Positions 16,858 through 25,208 are shown, numbered from the stretch's first letter. The stretch is DNA of 64,000 nucleotides from PHAA01 sp022706565 (GCA_040769385.1 JAXGLD010000002.1:186001-250000); one strand, 5' to 3'. Translations and numbers: made by a program. Notes: generated from the sequence alone by a model not told the origin.

Positions 16858-18213
16858 ATGTCGGATTTTGTACAGAAACTTGATATGAAGAGGGCGGATT
16901 ATCCGAAGACTGTGCCTGTTACCGGATTTGGCGAGAGGAAGCCTGATTACAAAGGTATGGGCCGCAAACTGGACAACCCCTATGCCAAACTACGGGAAGT
17001 CGTGTGTGTTGCCGCAGCTCGTACCCCTTATGGTGTATTGGGCGGCAAGCTTAAAGAATATGATGCACCCCAGCTGGGCGCTCTGGCCATCAAGGAAGTT
17101 ATGCGCCGGGTAGAGGGCAAGGTCAAAGGCGAAGATGTGGACTACGTGTACATGGGCGAAGTCGTCCCCGCCGGCGTAGGCCAAGTCCCCAGCCGCCAAG
17201 CCACCCTTTTGGCAGGTTTGCCGGAGTCGGTTCCTTCCATCACTATCAACAAAGTCTGTTCCTCCGGTTTAAAAACCGTTGACCTGGGCGTACAGCTGAT
17301 CAAAGTCGGCCGGGCCGATATCGTTATCGCCGGCGGTATGGAAAGCATGACCAACTGCCCCTATTCGCTGCCCGATGAAAGATTTGGCGGCCGGATGGGA
17401 TTACCTAATGGACGGCTGGTAGACTTGATGGTCTATGATGGCCTGTGGGATGCCTTCTATAACCGTCACATGGCTATACATGGTTCGGAAGTATCTGACG
17501 AATTTGGCATCACCCGGGAAGACATGGATTGGTGGGCATACCTTTCCCAAACTAGGGCTGTGGATGCAATGGAAAATGGCCGCCTCGACGACGAGATATT
17601 CCCGGTTGAAATCAAGAAGGGCAAAGAAATCATGGCCAAGGACGAAGGCCCTCGCCCCGGCACCACCATCGAAGCCCTTGCCAAGCTTCCTCCGGTATTC
17701 AATCACAAGAGCCCTGTAACCGGCGGCCCGGGCAGCGTTACAGCAGGTAATGCTCCGGGTGTCAACGATGGAGGCAGCGCAGTCATGCTCATGAGCCGTG
17801 AAAAGGCGGATGAGTTAGGATTGAAGCCGCTTTTCACCATCGTAGACTATGCCGAGGTATCCCAACAGACCAAGGATATAGCTACCGTTCCCGGCCTCTC
17901 CATCAAGAAGGTACTGGAACAGAACGGCCTTACTGCTGATGATATCAAGCTGGTGGAAGCCAACGAGGCCTTCGCAGCCGTGGTTCTGGTCAGCTGTATG
18001 AAGATCGTAGGCATGAGCAAGGAAGACATGATCAACAAGGTCAATGTCAACGGATCCGCTATAGCCTATGGACACCCGATCGGTTCTTCCGGGGCTCGGA
18101 TCCTGATGACCCTCGGCTACGAATTAAAACGCCGCGGCGGCGGGTACGGCGTATGTGGAATCTGCTCCGGCCACGCTCAAGGCGATTCTATGCTGATATA
18201 TGTTGAGCCATAA
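16858..18213 (+). CDS. Acetyl-CoA acetyltransferase (thiolase)
   Basis: Last step of beta-oxidation: cleaves acetoacetyl-CoA (or a 3-ketoacyl-CoA) with CoA to acetyl-CoA. It has 451 residues against about 392 for typical thiolases; the extra 45 are at the N-terminus before the conserved REVVCVAAARTPYG. Nucleophile Cys134 lies in NKVCSSGLKTV; the His motif GHPIGSSGAR and NEAFAAV are present; the C-terminal Cys lies in GICSGHAQGD, a variant of the usual CGGG. The start at 16858 is set by AAGGAGG; another strong AAGGAGGTGA at 16781 precedes an in-frame GTG at 16786 that would add 24 residues. First enzyme gene of the operon. Confidence 0.93.
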   Translation: MSDFVQKLDMKRADYPKTVPVTGFGERKPDYKGMGRKLDNPYAKLREVVCVAAARTPYGVLGGKLKEYDAPQLGALAIKEVMRRVEGKVKGEDVDYVYMGEVVPAGVGQVPSRQATLLAGLPESVPSITINKVCSSGLKTVDLGVQLIKVGRADIVIAGGMESMTNCPYSLPDERFGGRMGLPNGRLVDLMVYDGLWDAFYNRHMAIHGSEVSDEFGITREDMDWWAYLSQTRAVDAMENGRLDDEIFPVEIKKGKEIMAKDEGPRPGTTIEALAKLPPVFNHKSPVTGGPGSVTAGNAPGVNDGGSAVMLMSREKADELGLKPLFTIVDYAEVSQQTKDIATVPGLSIKKVLEQNGLTADDIKLVEANEAFAAVVLVSCMKIVGMSKEDMINKVNVNGSAIAYGHPIGSSGARILMTLGYELKRRGGGYGVCGICSGHAQGDSMLIYVEP

Positions 18214-18258
18214 AACACCGATTCGATAACATCAAATCATTGTGAGGAGGAAGGAAAT

Positions 18259-19113
18259 ATGGAAATCAAAAAGGTAATGGTCATCGGTGCGGGCCAGATG
18301 GGCGGGGGCATAGCTCAAGTTTCAGCCCAGGCTGGTTTTGAGACTGTTCAATATGACATCAACATGGAATTGGTCGACAAGGGCATTGCTCTCATCAAAA
18401 AGAACCTGGGCCGTGATGTTGAAAAAGGCAAACGCACCCAGGAAGATATGGATGCCATTCTAGCCAGGATCAAACCCTCGGTCAGTCTGGAAGATGCCGC
18501 TGACTGCGACCTGATCGTAGAAGCCATTGTCGAAAACTTCGATATCAAGAAAAAGGTGTTTGAGGAATTGGACCGGATCGCTCCTCCCCATGCGATTCTG
18601 GCCAGCAATACATCCTCCCTGCCTATTACCCAGATAGCGGCCTGCACCAAACGCCCCGGTCAGGTAATCGGTATGCACTTCATGAATCCAGTTCCAGTAA
18701 TGAAACTGGTGGAAGTAATCCGCGGACTGGCTACCACCGATGATGTCTATAACACCATCGAGGAAGCCTCCATCAAGATGGGCAAAACCCCGGTTTGGTG
18801 TAAGGACGTTCCTGGCTTCATCTCCAACCGCGTTCTGCAGGTGATGATCAACGAGGCGCTGTGGGAGCTCTATGAAGGTGTTGCTCCAGCCGAGAATATC
18901 GACAATATCATGAAGCTGGGCATGAACCATCCCATGGGTCCCTGTGCACTGGCCGACCTCATTGGATTGGATACCGTGCTAGCGATTCTCAATGTAATGT
19001 ACACCGGCTATGGTGATCCCAAATACCGTCCCTCCCCTCTCCTGAAGCAATATGTGCAAGCCGGATGGCTGGGACGCAAAACCGGCAAGGGTATATTCGA
19101 CTACAGCAAATAG
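18259..19113 (+). CDS. 3-hydroxybutyryl-CoA dehydrogenase
   Basis: NAD-dependent oxidation of 3-hydroxyacyl-CoA to 3-ketoacyl-CoA. It has 284 residues, the size of the single-function short-chain enzyme. Rossmann motif GAGQMGGGIAQ at residue 9, SNTSSLPIT (about 118), catalytic His in GMHFMNPVPVMKLVEVI (about 138), FISNRV and NHPMGPCALADLIGLD. It follows the thiolase gene by 45 bp with a GAGGAGG ribosome site. In a syntrophic organism it runs in the oxidative direction; in butyrate producers the homologue (hbd) runs in reverse. Confidence 0.94.
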   Translation: MEIKKVMVIGAGQMGGGIAQVSAQAGFETVQYDINMELVDKGIALIKKNLGRDVEKGKRTQEDMDAILARIKPSVSLEDAADCDLIVEAIVENFDIKKKVFEELDRIAPPHAILASNTSSLPITQIAACTKRPGQVIGMHFMNPVPVMKLVEVIRGLATTDDVYNTIEEASIKMGKTPVWCKDVPGFISNRVLQVMINEALWELYEGVAPAENIDNIMKLGMNHPMGPCALADLIGLDTVLAILNVMYTGYGDPKYRPSPLLKQYVQAGWLGRKTGKGIFDYSK

Positions 19114-19146
19114 GTCCATGAAGTCTAGGCCAAGGGAGGGATAGAA

Positions 19147-19929
19147 ATGGAATTCGCCAATGTGTTGCTGGATAAGATCGACAACATCGCTATTCTGACC
19201 ATCAACCGCCCCAAGGCGCTAAACGCCCTAAATAGGGACACTTTGTTGGACATTAAAGCGGCGGTCGAGGTTTTCCGGGATGATCCGCAAGCTGATGTGA
19301 TGATAATCAAAGGCGCCGGCGACAAATCGTTTGTCGCCGGGGCGGACATAACCTATATGCTGAATATCAACGCCATGCAGGCCAGGGAATTTGGCTTGTT
19401 GGGTCAGAGTGTCTTCTCACTGATCGAAACCATCGAGAAACCAGTAATAGCTGCCATCAATGGTTTTGCCCTCGGCGGCGGGTGTGAATTGGCTATGGCC
19501 TGTGATTTCCGCATCTGCTCCGACAAGAGTAAATTCGGCCAACCCGAGGTGGGACTGGGAGTTACCCCCGGCTTCGGCGGTACCCAGCGCCTGCCACGAC
19601 TGGTGGGCACGGGAATGGCCAAACAACTTCTGTACAGCGCTGACATAATTGAAGCCGATGAAGCACTGCGAATCGGTTTGGTCAACGCGGTAGTCGAAGC
19701 CGACGCCCTGATGGATTATGTTATGAAACTGGCTCAACGGATCGCCTCCAAGGGGCAAATTTCGGTACGTCTGTGTAAAGTGGCGGTTAACGAGGGTATG
19801 CAAGCCGACATTAACCGGGCGATGACCATAGAAGCTGATGTTTTTGGTCTCTGTTTCGCTACGGATGATCAAAAGGAAGGCATGAGCGCCTTCGTAGAAA
19901 AACGCAAAGCCACATTTACCGGTAAATAG
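19147..19929 (+). CDS. Enoyl-CoA hydratase (crotonase)
   Basis: Hydrates crotonyl-CoA to 3-hydroxybutyryl-CoA. It has 260 residues and the crotonase fold: the oxyanion-hole segment AGADI (about residue 65), AAINGFALGGGCELAMACD with catalytic Glu114, and QPEVGLGVTPGFGGTQRLPRLVG with catalytic Glu134. Both glutamates of true hydratases are kept. It lies 33 bp after the dehydrogenase and 18 bp before the acyl-CoA dehydrogenase gene. Confidence 0.94.
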   Translation: MEFANVLLDKIDNIAILTINRPKALNALNRDTLLDIKAAVEVFRDDPQADVMIIKGAGDKSFVAGADITYMLNINAMQAREFGLLGQSVFSLIETIEKPVIAAINGFALGGGCELAMACDFRICSDKSKFGQPEVGLGVTPGFGGTQRLPRLVGTGMAKQLLYSADIIEADEALRIGLVNAVVEADALMDYVMKLAQRIASKGQISVRLCKVAVNEGMQADINRAMTIEADVFGLCFATDDQKEGMSAFVEKRKATFTGK

Positions 19930-19947
19930 AAAGGAGCTGGAAAATAG

Positions 19948-21096
19948 ATGGATTTTAGTTTAAGTGAAGAGTCATTAATGATGCGGGATATGTTCCGCAA
20001 GTTTTCCAAGAACGAGGTAGAACCGCTGGCTGCGGAAATCGACCGCACCCATCGATTCCCGATGGAAACCTTCCAGAAAATGGCTGGACTTGGCCTGTGC
20101 GGTCTTCCCATTCCTGAAGAATGGGGCGGAGCCGGGGCTACTTATCTGGACTTCGCCATATTTGTGGAAGAGTTGGCCAAATGCTGCGCTTCCACAGCAG
20201 TTATTATGAGCGTTCACACTGGTCTGGGCTGCATGAGCACTTGGCTCTATGGCGGCCAGCGGGTCAAGGAAAAATATCTTAGAGCTTTGGCCTCCGGAGA
20301 GATCGTAGGAGCCTATGCGTTAACCGAACCCAATGCCGGTTCCGATGCTGCCTCCATCAAATGCAAAGCCGAGGACAAGGGAGACTATTTCCTGGTCAAT
20401 GGCAGTAAAATATTTATAACCAATGGCGGAATCGCCACCACCTATTGCACTTTCGTCAAGACCGATCCCACTCAGGGACCTGGTAAAGGAATAACCTGCC
20501 TGCAGATCGAGAAGGACACCCCCGGTTTCACTATGAGCAAACCAGTCCAAAAGATGGGCATGAACGGCTCACCCACTGTCGAACTCTATTTCGAAGATGT
20601 CAAAGTACCCAAAGAAAACATGCTCGGCGTTCAAAACGACGGGTTCCAGGTGGCCATGGGCCTCCTTGCCGGTGGACGGATCACTATAGCCGCCCAGGGA
20701 TTAGGCATCGGAGAAGGGGCTCTGGAGTTCACCAACCAGTACATCAAAGAAAGACAACAATTCGGCAAACCTTTGGCAGCCAATCAAGGGGTTCAGTTTA
20801 TGGTGGCTGATATGGCCACTGCCCTGGATGCGGCTCAGCTGTTGGTATATCGGGCTGCCTGGCTGAAGGACAACAAGTTGCCTCACAACAAAGAGGCATC
20901 CATGGCCAAGAAGTTTGCCACAGACACCAGCATGGAAGTTTGCACCAATTGCGTGCAGTTGATGGGCGGTTACGGTTACTGCAACGAGTTCCCGATTGAG
21001 CGCATGATGCGCGACGTCAAGATCACCCAGATTTACGAGGGTTCCAACCAGATCCAACGCATGATTATCGGTCGTGAAGTAATCGGCAAATGGTAA
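19948..21096 (+). CDS. Short-chain (butyryl-CoA type) acyl-CoA dehydrogenase
   Basis: FAD enzyme that oxidises butyryl-CoA to crotonyl-CoA, the energetically hardest step of syntrophic butyrate oxidation. It has 382 residues. Visible are ALTEPNAGSDAAS, KIFITNGG, RITIAAQGLGIGEGALE, RQQFGKPLA and LMGGYGYCNEFPIERMMRD. The catalytic base is Glu364 in QIYEGSNQIQ, the position used in short- and medium-chain members. It would need an electron-transfer flavoprotein, and no etf genes occur in this window. Preceded by AAAGGAGCTGG. Confidence 0.94.
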   Translation: MDFSLSEESLMMRDMFRKFSKNEVEPLAAEIDRTHRFPMETFQKMAGLGLCGLPIPEEWGGAGATYLDFAIFVEELAKCCASTAVIMSVHTGLGCMSTWLYGGQRVKEKYLRALASGEIVGAYALTEPNAGSDAASIKCKAEDKGDYFLVNGSKIFITNGGIATTYCTFVKTDPTQGPGKGITCLQIEKDTPGFTMSKPVQKMGMNGSPTVELYFEDVKVPKENMLGVQNDGFQVAMGLLAGGRITIAAQGLGIGEGALEFTNQYIKERQQFGKPLAANQGVQFMVADMATALDAAQLLVYRAAWLKDNKLPHNKEASMAKKFATDTSMEVCTNCVQLMGGYGYCNEFPIERMMRDVKITQIYEGSNQIQRMIIGREVIGKW

Positions 21097-21220
21097 TCAG
21101 ATTCCAACAGTCTCGAGTCAGCGATTTTCACCCGGGAGATCGAACCCAGAACGAGGTCCTAAGTTGTTATCCAACACGAACTTCAGGTAGACCCCCAAAA
21201 ATAATGGAGGAGGTAGATCA

Positions 21221-22198
21221 ATGGGTAAGATTAACAAGATAACCCTAAAAGAAGCTGCCGGGCTAATCAAAGACGGCGACATGCTGTCGTTCAGCGGCTT
21301 CACAATTTGGCGCCGCCCGATGGCTCTGATCTATGAATTGGTGCGTCAGGGTAAAAAGGATCTGCACTTGTTTGAAGTCAACGGTGGTACTCATACCGAG
21401 ATACTGGCAGGCGCAGGCTGTGTGAAAATCTGGGAATCCTGCTGGGTAGGACACGAACTCTATGGTAAATTAGGTGAATCCGTAGCCCGGGGACAGGTTG
21501 AAGGTTCTATTCTAGTTGAAGATTACTCCCATGCCCAGTGTGTTGCCCGACTACTGGCTGGCGCTTATGGTCTTCCCTTCTTCCCCACCGCTTTGTCCAT
21601 GGGTACCGATATACTGAATCCCAAATTCGACATGCTCGGCAAAGCCGGCCTGCGGGATGGCTCTAATCCCAAAATACCGTTGAAAAAATACGACACTATA
21701 CCTGACCCCATGTACGATATGGGCAATATCCTGCTGATGCCAGCCGCCAATCCCGATTGGGCTTTAGTATACGCCCAACAGGTTGGGGACGAGGGCACTG
21801 TCCGGGTTCTGGCCCAAACTTATGTGGATCTGGAAGTTATAAAGGCAGCCAAGAAGGTTATCGTCATCGCTGAAGAGATCGTCCCGGACAGCTACTTGAG
21901 AGATGAGCCTGCGCTGAACATTGCTCCTGGTTACGCCATCGATTACGTCATCGAACAGCCATTCGGTGCACATCCTACTGGCTCCCAGTTCTTCTATGAC
22001 GTCGATGCCGATTTTATCAGAGCTTTCTATCAGGCTTCCAAGAGTGCCGACGGGTACAAGAAATTTGCCGATGAGTGGATCTTTGGGGTGGATGGATTTG
22101 ATGAATACCTGGAAAAACTAGGGGTAAATCGGCTCCTGAAACTGAAAGCCAATAGTGTCATGGGCTATTCGACTACTATGAAAAGGGGGACGAGGTAG
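21221..22198 (+). CDS. CoA-transferase family I, subunit A
   Basis: One half of an acyl-CoA:acyl CoA-transferase of the glutaconate / 3-oxoacid type, 325 residues. The N-terminal part has the family I fold (LKEAAGLIKDGDMLSFSGF). With subunit B it would move CoA between acetyl-CoA and a fatty acid such as butyrate, activating the substrate without ATP. The exact acyl substrate is not shown by sequence. GGAGGAGGT lies upstream; the stop abuts the ATG of subunit B (TAGATG), so the two are coupled. It follows the acyl-CoA dehydrogenase gene by 124 bp with no clear terminator. Confidence 0.88.
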   Translation: MGKINKITLKEAAGLIKDGDMLSFSGFTIWRRPMALIYELVRQGKKDLHLFEVNGGTHTEILAGAGCVKIWESCWVGHELYGKLGESVARGQVEGSILVEDYSHAQCVARLLAGAYGLPFFPTALSMGTDILNPKFDMLGKAGLRDGSNPKIPLKKYDTIPDPMYDMGNILLMPAANPDWALVYAQQVGDEGTVRVLAQTYVDLEVIKAAKKVIVIAEEIVPDSYLRDEPALNIAPGYAIDYVIEQPFGAHPTGSQFFYDVDADFIRAFYQASKSADGYKKFADEWIFGVDGFDEYLEKLGVNRLLKLKANSVMGYSTTMKRGTR

Positions 22199-23002
22199 AT
22201 GACTGCAAAAAACTATGCGGAAAACTACAAAGGCGCTGATTTGCTAGCAGTAGCTGCGGCCAGAGAAGTGCAGGACGGTGACATCGTTTTCGCCGGCACC
22301 GGTCTGCCCATGCTGGCCATAGCATTGGCCCAGATTACCAACGCCCCCAATGCAGTGTGTATATACGAAGCCGGCAGCATTGACGGCAGGCCCAAAGACC
22401 TGCCCGCTTCGGTAGGTGACGCCCGCTGCGCTACCCAATCATCAGTTGCTGCTGGTCTGACCGAAGCATTCTACGGCCAGCTCCACAGCGGTTATGTAGA
22501 TCTGGCCTTCCTGGGCGGAGCCGAGATCGACAAGTATGGTAATGTCAATACTACTGTGGTGGGAGATTATGCAGCTCCTAAGAAACGTTTCACCGGCAGC
22601 GGCGGCAATCCTGATATCAACTCTTTTGCTAGAAGAACCGTCTTCATCATGGTTCAGGAAAAACGCCGCTTTAAGGAGCATGTGGATTACATCACCTCTC
22701 CTGGCTGGCGTATTCCTGAATGGCCCTCTGGAGAGATGAAATCCAAGAAGGAAGTATACGGAAAGTTTTTCAATGGCGGGCTCTCAGCGGTTATCACCAA
22801 TATGGCAGTGTTCCGCTTCGACGAAGACGGGATTATGTACCTGGATACGGTTCATCCCGGATTTACTCCCGAGCAGGTAAAGGAAAACTGCGAATTCGAT
22901 CTGAACATCTCCAGGTGCAGAGGTGTGACTGAAAGGCCAACCGTTGAAGAAATTGAGCTTCTGTATAAGGTGGTCGATAAAGACGGTATATTCCTTCCCT
23001 AA
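22199..23002 (+). CDS. CoA-transferase family I, subunit B
   Basis: Partner of the preceding subunit, 267 residues. The glutamate that forms the covalent CoA thioester is probably Glu57 in CIYEAGSIDG, at the position known for glutaconate CoA-transferase beta subunits. Further family features are GDIVFAGTGLPMLA near the N-terminus and LAFLGGAEIDKYGNVN (about residue 102). The gene starts immediately after the subunit A stop. A terminator follows at 23107. Confidence 0.88.
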   Translation: MTAKNYAENYKGADLLAVAAAREVQDGDIVFAGTGLPMLAIALAQITNAPNAVCIYEAGSIDGRPKDLPASVGDARCATQSSVAAGLTEAFYGQLHSGYVDLAFLGGAEIDKYGNVNTTVVGDYAAPKKRFTGSGGNPDINSFARRTVFIMVQEKRRFKEHVDYITSPGWRIPEWPSGEMKSKKEVYGKFFNGGLSAVITNMAVFRFDEDGIMYLDTVHPGFTPEQVKENCEFDLNISRCRGVTERPTVEEIELLYKVVDKDGIFLP

Positions 23003-23106
23003 ACGGGATTATGCTACGCGGAATGAATTAGCGGCATAGCGATAACAAGCCCGTTACCTGTGCGCAGTACCATAATAATCTTGGGTAACACCTCCCCTTC
23101 CTATAT

Positions 23107-23137
23107 GCCCTGGCATTCTTGCCAGGGCTCTTTTATT
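23107..23137 (+). terminator. Rho-independent terminator after the CoA-transferase genes
   Basis: GCCCTGGC (23107-23114), loop ATTCTT, GCCAGGGC (23121-23128), then TCTTTTATT. A perfect 8-bp GC-rich stem with a T-rich tail, 104 bp after the subunit B stop and 84 bp before the next gene. It probably ends the beta-oxidation operon. Confidence 0.85.
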
Positions 23138-23220
23138 AGAGGAATCGAAGGAATTCTCTCGAATAAAAGAAAAGGACCTGGAATTTCTTGGTCCAACAAC
23201 CACTAGAATGGAGGGAGTTT

Positions 23221-24402
23221 ATGAGTTTACCACTGGAAGGAATTAGGGTTTTGGACTTGTCCAGATACCTACCTGGGCCTTTTTGCACCCAGATACTGGC
23301 AGATTTTGGAGCGGAGGTCATCAAGGTTGAAGATCCCCGAGGGGGTGACCTGGGGCGCACCCTGACGCCGTGTATCGAGGGGGAGAGTGCTCGTTTTCCT
23401 ACTGTAAACCGCAATAAGAAAAGCATTACCCTGGATCTCAAGCAGTCTTCAGGCAAGGATATCTTCAGGAAACTGGTCACCAACGCCGATGTGGTGGTCG
23501 ACCAGTTCCGGCCCGGCGTCATGAAGAAGATGGGCTTGGATTATGATGCCTTAAAGACTGTGAATAAGGGCATCATATATTGCGCCATAACTGGATACGG
23601 ATGCACCGGGCCTCTAAAGGATGCTGCCGGCCATGACCTGAATTATCTTAGCTTGGCCGGAGTTACCGGATTAACCGGAGTTTATAAAGGGCGCCCGGCC
23701 ATGTCGGGAGCACAGATAGCTGATATCGCCGGAGGTACCCTTTATTCGGTCATCGCCATCCTGTTGGCCTTGGCCAGCCGTGAAAAAACCGGGGAAGGCC
23801 AGTTTTGCGATGTGGCCATGCTGGATTGCTCCATAAGTCTGCTGGCCTATACGCTGGGCGAGTGGGCCGGCTGGGGCAGATTGCCGGAGATGGGCAACGA
23901 CGTGCTGACAGGAGGTTACGCCTGCTATAACGTTTATGAGACCAAGGACGGTAAACATGTCAGCCTTGGGGCGGTGGAAGATAAATTCTGGGCCCAGTTC
24001 TGCCAGAAGCTGGACCGGGCTGAATATGTTAAGCCCCAGTGGAATCCCGATCTTCAGGCGGATATTCAGTCTGATATCCGGGAAATAATGCTGACCAAGA
24101 CCAGAGACGAGTGGGTGGAATTCTTCGCCAACGATGACATCTGCTTCACTCCGGTTCTGACAATGGAAGAGATGTGCAACCATCCCCAGGTGGCGGCACG
24201 GGATATGATCCTTAAACTGGCCAACTTCAAGGGTTCAGGGCGGGACATCCCCCTGACCGGAGTTCCTATCAAGCTATCAGGGACCCCGGGGGCAGCCAAA
24301 CTTGAGTTCCCAGCCCTGGGACAGGATACGGAAGCAATTCTCAGGGAAATCGGGTACTCGGACCAACAAGTTGCGGAGTTCAGGCAAAAAGGGATAATTT
24401 AA
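23221..24402 (+). CDS. CaiB/BaiF family III CoA-transferase or alpha-methylacyl-CoA racemase
   Basis: 393 residues with the family III pattern: LEGIRVLDLSRYLPGPF at the N-terminus, GAEVIKVEDPRGGD, NRNKKSITLDLK, and AGHDLNYLSLAGVTG, whose Asp corresponds to the catalytic residue. The His-Asp spacing and surrounding sequence look closer to alpha-methylacyl-CoA racemase than to formyl-CoA transferase, so it may racemise branched acyl-CoAs or transfer CoA. The start at 23221 follows GGAGGG. It is separated from the CoA-transferase genes by a terminator, so it may be its own transcription unit. Confidence 0.85.
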   Translation: MSLPLEGIRVLDLSRYLPGPFCTQILADFGAEVIKVEDPRGGDLGRTLTPCIEGESARFPTVNRNKKSITLDLKQSSGKDIFRKLVTNADVVVDQFRPGVMKKMGLDYDALKTVNKGIIYCAITGYGCTGPLKDAAGHDLNYLSLAGVTGLTGVYKGRPAMSGAQIADIAGGTLYSVIAILLALASREKTGEGQFCDVAMLDCSISLLAYTLGEWAGWGRLPEMGNDVLTGGYACYNVYETKDGKHVSLGAVEDKFWAQFCQKLDRAEYVKPQWNPDLQADIQSDIREIMLTKTRDEWVEFFANDDICFTPVLTMEEMCNHPQVAARDMILKLANFKGSGRDIPLTGVPIKLSGTPGAAKLEFPALGQDTEAILREIGYSDQQVAEFRQKGII

Positions 24403-24445
24403 CCGGGTAATGTCACTTTCTTTAAACATTAAGCCTACATTCGGG

Positions 24446-24468
24446 TAGCCAGGCCATGTGCCTGGCTA
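24446..24468 (+). other. Perfect hairpin downstream of the CaiB-family gene
   Basis: TAGCCAGGC (24446-24454), loop CATGT, GCCTGGCTA (24460-24468). A 9-bp stem, but no T-run follows, so it could be a processing or stabilising structure, or a weak terminator. Confidence 0.5.
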
Positions 24469-24576
24469 TCTCTAATTGGACCCACAACGCCAGTGATAAA
24501 TGGAGCTGAAGAGCCGGCACTTGTAGGAGAACCCGCAAATGATTGCTCCTCCCCTCTGCATATTTTTAAATACTAG

Positions 24577-24605
24577 ACCACCCATGTCAGGGATGAGTGG
24601 TTTTC
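24577..24605 (+). terminator. Weak terminator-like hairpin
   Basis: ACCAC-c-CAT / ATG-a-GTGGT followed by TTTTC. It lies in the 336-bp gap between the CaiB-family gene and the small cysteine-rich gene. Apart from this and the hairpin at 24446 I see no other feature in that gap except the left arm of the 17-bp inverted repeat at 24705. Confidence 0.45.
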
Positions 24606-24704
24606 TCTGTTCGCTTGATTATTTTTTTGGCTGCTTCTGGAAAGGGGCTTGAATAATCAAAACTACAGGCATAGAATTGACGGTAATGAAAACGTTCGGT
24701 TTGG

Positions 24705-25071
24705 ACTGTTGCAGCAATTGCATAGGGGAGGGTTACAAATGGAGAAAAACTGGGATTGCCTGGATTGTCAGGCTTGCACGGTTTGTGCCCGTACGGATAG
24801 CGAATGCGGCATCTATCGCGAGTATTATGGTTATGAAATACCCCAGTCAGTATTCGAAGAATCCGTTAAAAAAGTGGATGCAGCCTAGGTTGTATAGGAT
24901 GCCCACTGAAACTGATAAATAGCCTGTTTGTTATTTACCAGTCTCGTAAAACACAGTCGAGCCAGATTTGGCGGCTCCGAGACGAGGACTCACTATCAAG
25001 AATAATGTCTGTAGTCAGCTGAAGCCAAAACCAACAAACAAAAGATAGAGAAAAGCAATTGCTGCAACAGT
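24705..25071. repeat. Perfect 17-bp inverted repeat bracketing the cysteine-rich gene
   Basis: ACTGTTGCAGCAATTGC at 24705-24721 recurs as its exact reverse complement at 25055-25071, with 333 bp between. The arms contain the palindrome GCAATTGC. The enclosed DNA holds the 49-residue cysteine-rich gene and a structured spacer. It could be paired operator sites, a long-range RNA stem or the ends of a small mobile unit. Confidence 0.7.
24739..24888 (+). CDS. 49-residue cysteine-rich protein of unknown function
   Basis: I do not recognise this protein. The start at 24739 is set by a strong GGGGAGGG eight bases upstream; an in-frame ATG at 24649 has none. It has five cysteines at residues 7, 10, 13, 16 and 23 (CLDCQACTVC then C), then a more ordinary acidic and aromatic tail (YREYYGYEIPQ). 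The clustered CxxCxxCxxC pattern suggests metal binding, an iron-sulfur cluster or redox chemistry. No signal peptide is seen. It is enclosed by a perfect 17-bp inverted repeat and lies downstream of the fatty-acid genes. Confidence 0.6.
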   Translation: MEKNWDCLDCQACTVCARTDSECGIYREYYGYEIPQSVFEESVKKVDAA

Positions 25072-25118
25072 TACCCAAGAGAGCGCTGTCCGTAAGATCG
25101 ACAGCGCTCTCGTCTTTG
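24905..25118 (+). other. Structured intergenic region with three hairpins
   Basis: A 320-bp gene-free stretch between the cysteine-rich gene and hslU. It contains a hairpin at 24911-24942 (ACTGATAAATA / TATTTACCAGT), a nested stem at 24941-24983 (GTCTCG and GAGCC pairing with GGCTC and CGAGAC) and a strong stem at 25079-25111. It also holds the right arm of the inverted repeat. It could be a small RNA or the 3' UTR of the cysteine-rich gene. Confidence 0.4.
25079..25118 (+). terminator. Strong hairpin, probable terminator before convergent hslU
   Basis: GAGAGCGCTGTC (25079-25090) pairs perfectly with GACAGCGCTCTC (25100-25111), nine-base loop, then GTCTTTGGTT. The T-run is weak, but the 12-bp stem lies where plus-strand transcripts meet the minus-strand hslU gene. 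Confidence 0.6.
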
Positions 25119-25208
25119 GTTACAGGGCTGTATCAAGTTGCAGGGGAGCGGCCTTCACCCCCATTAGATTGGCAGCAATTCTAAATGGTCTTCCCCAAGT
25201 GGTTCAAC

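Noticed and set aside
23173..23210. Similarity between the sequence before the CaiB-family gene (TTGGTCCAACAACCACTA) and the murA terminator (near 43834)
   Set aside because: The match is short and broken, and only one of the two sites forms a full stem with a T-run, so it is probably chance.
24524..24640. 37-codon plus-strand frame after AGGAGA downstream of the CaiB-family gene
   Set aside because: It spans a terminator-like hairpin, lacks similarity to anything I know, and the ribosome site is complementary to bases in its own start region.
24677..24922. 81-codon plus-strand frame overlapping the cysteine-rich gene
   Set aside because: It is in another frame, has no ribosome site at its start and overlaps a better-supported short gene.
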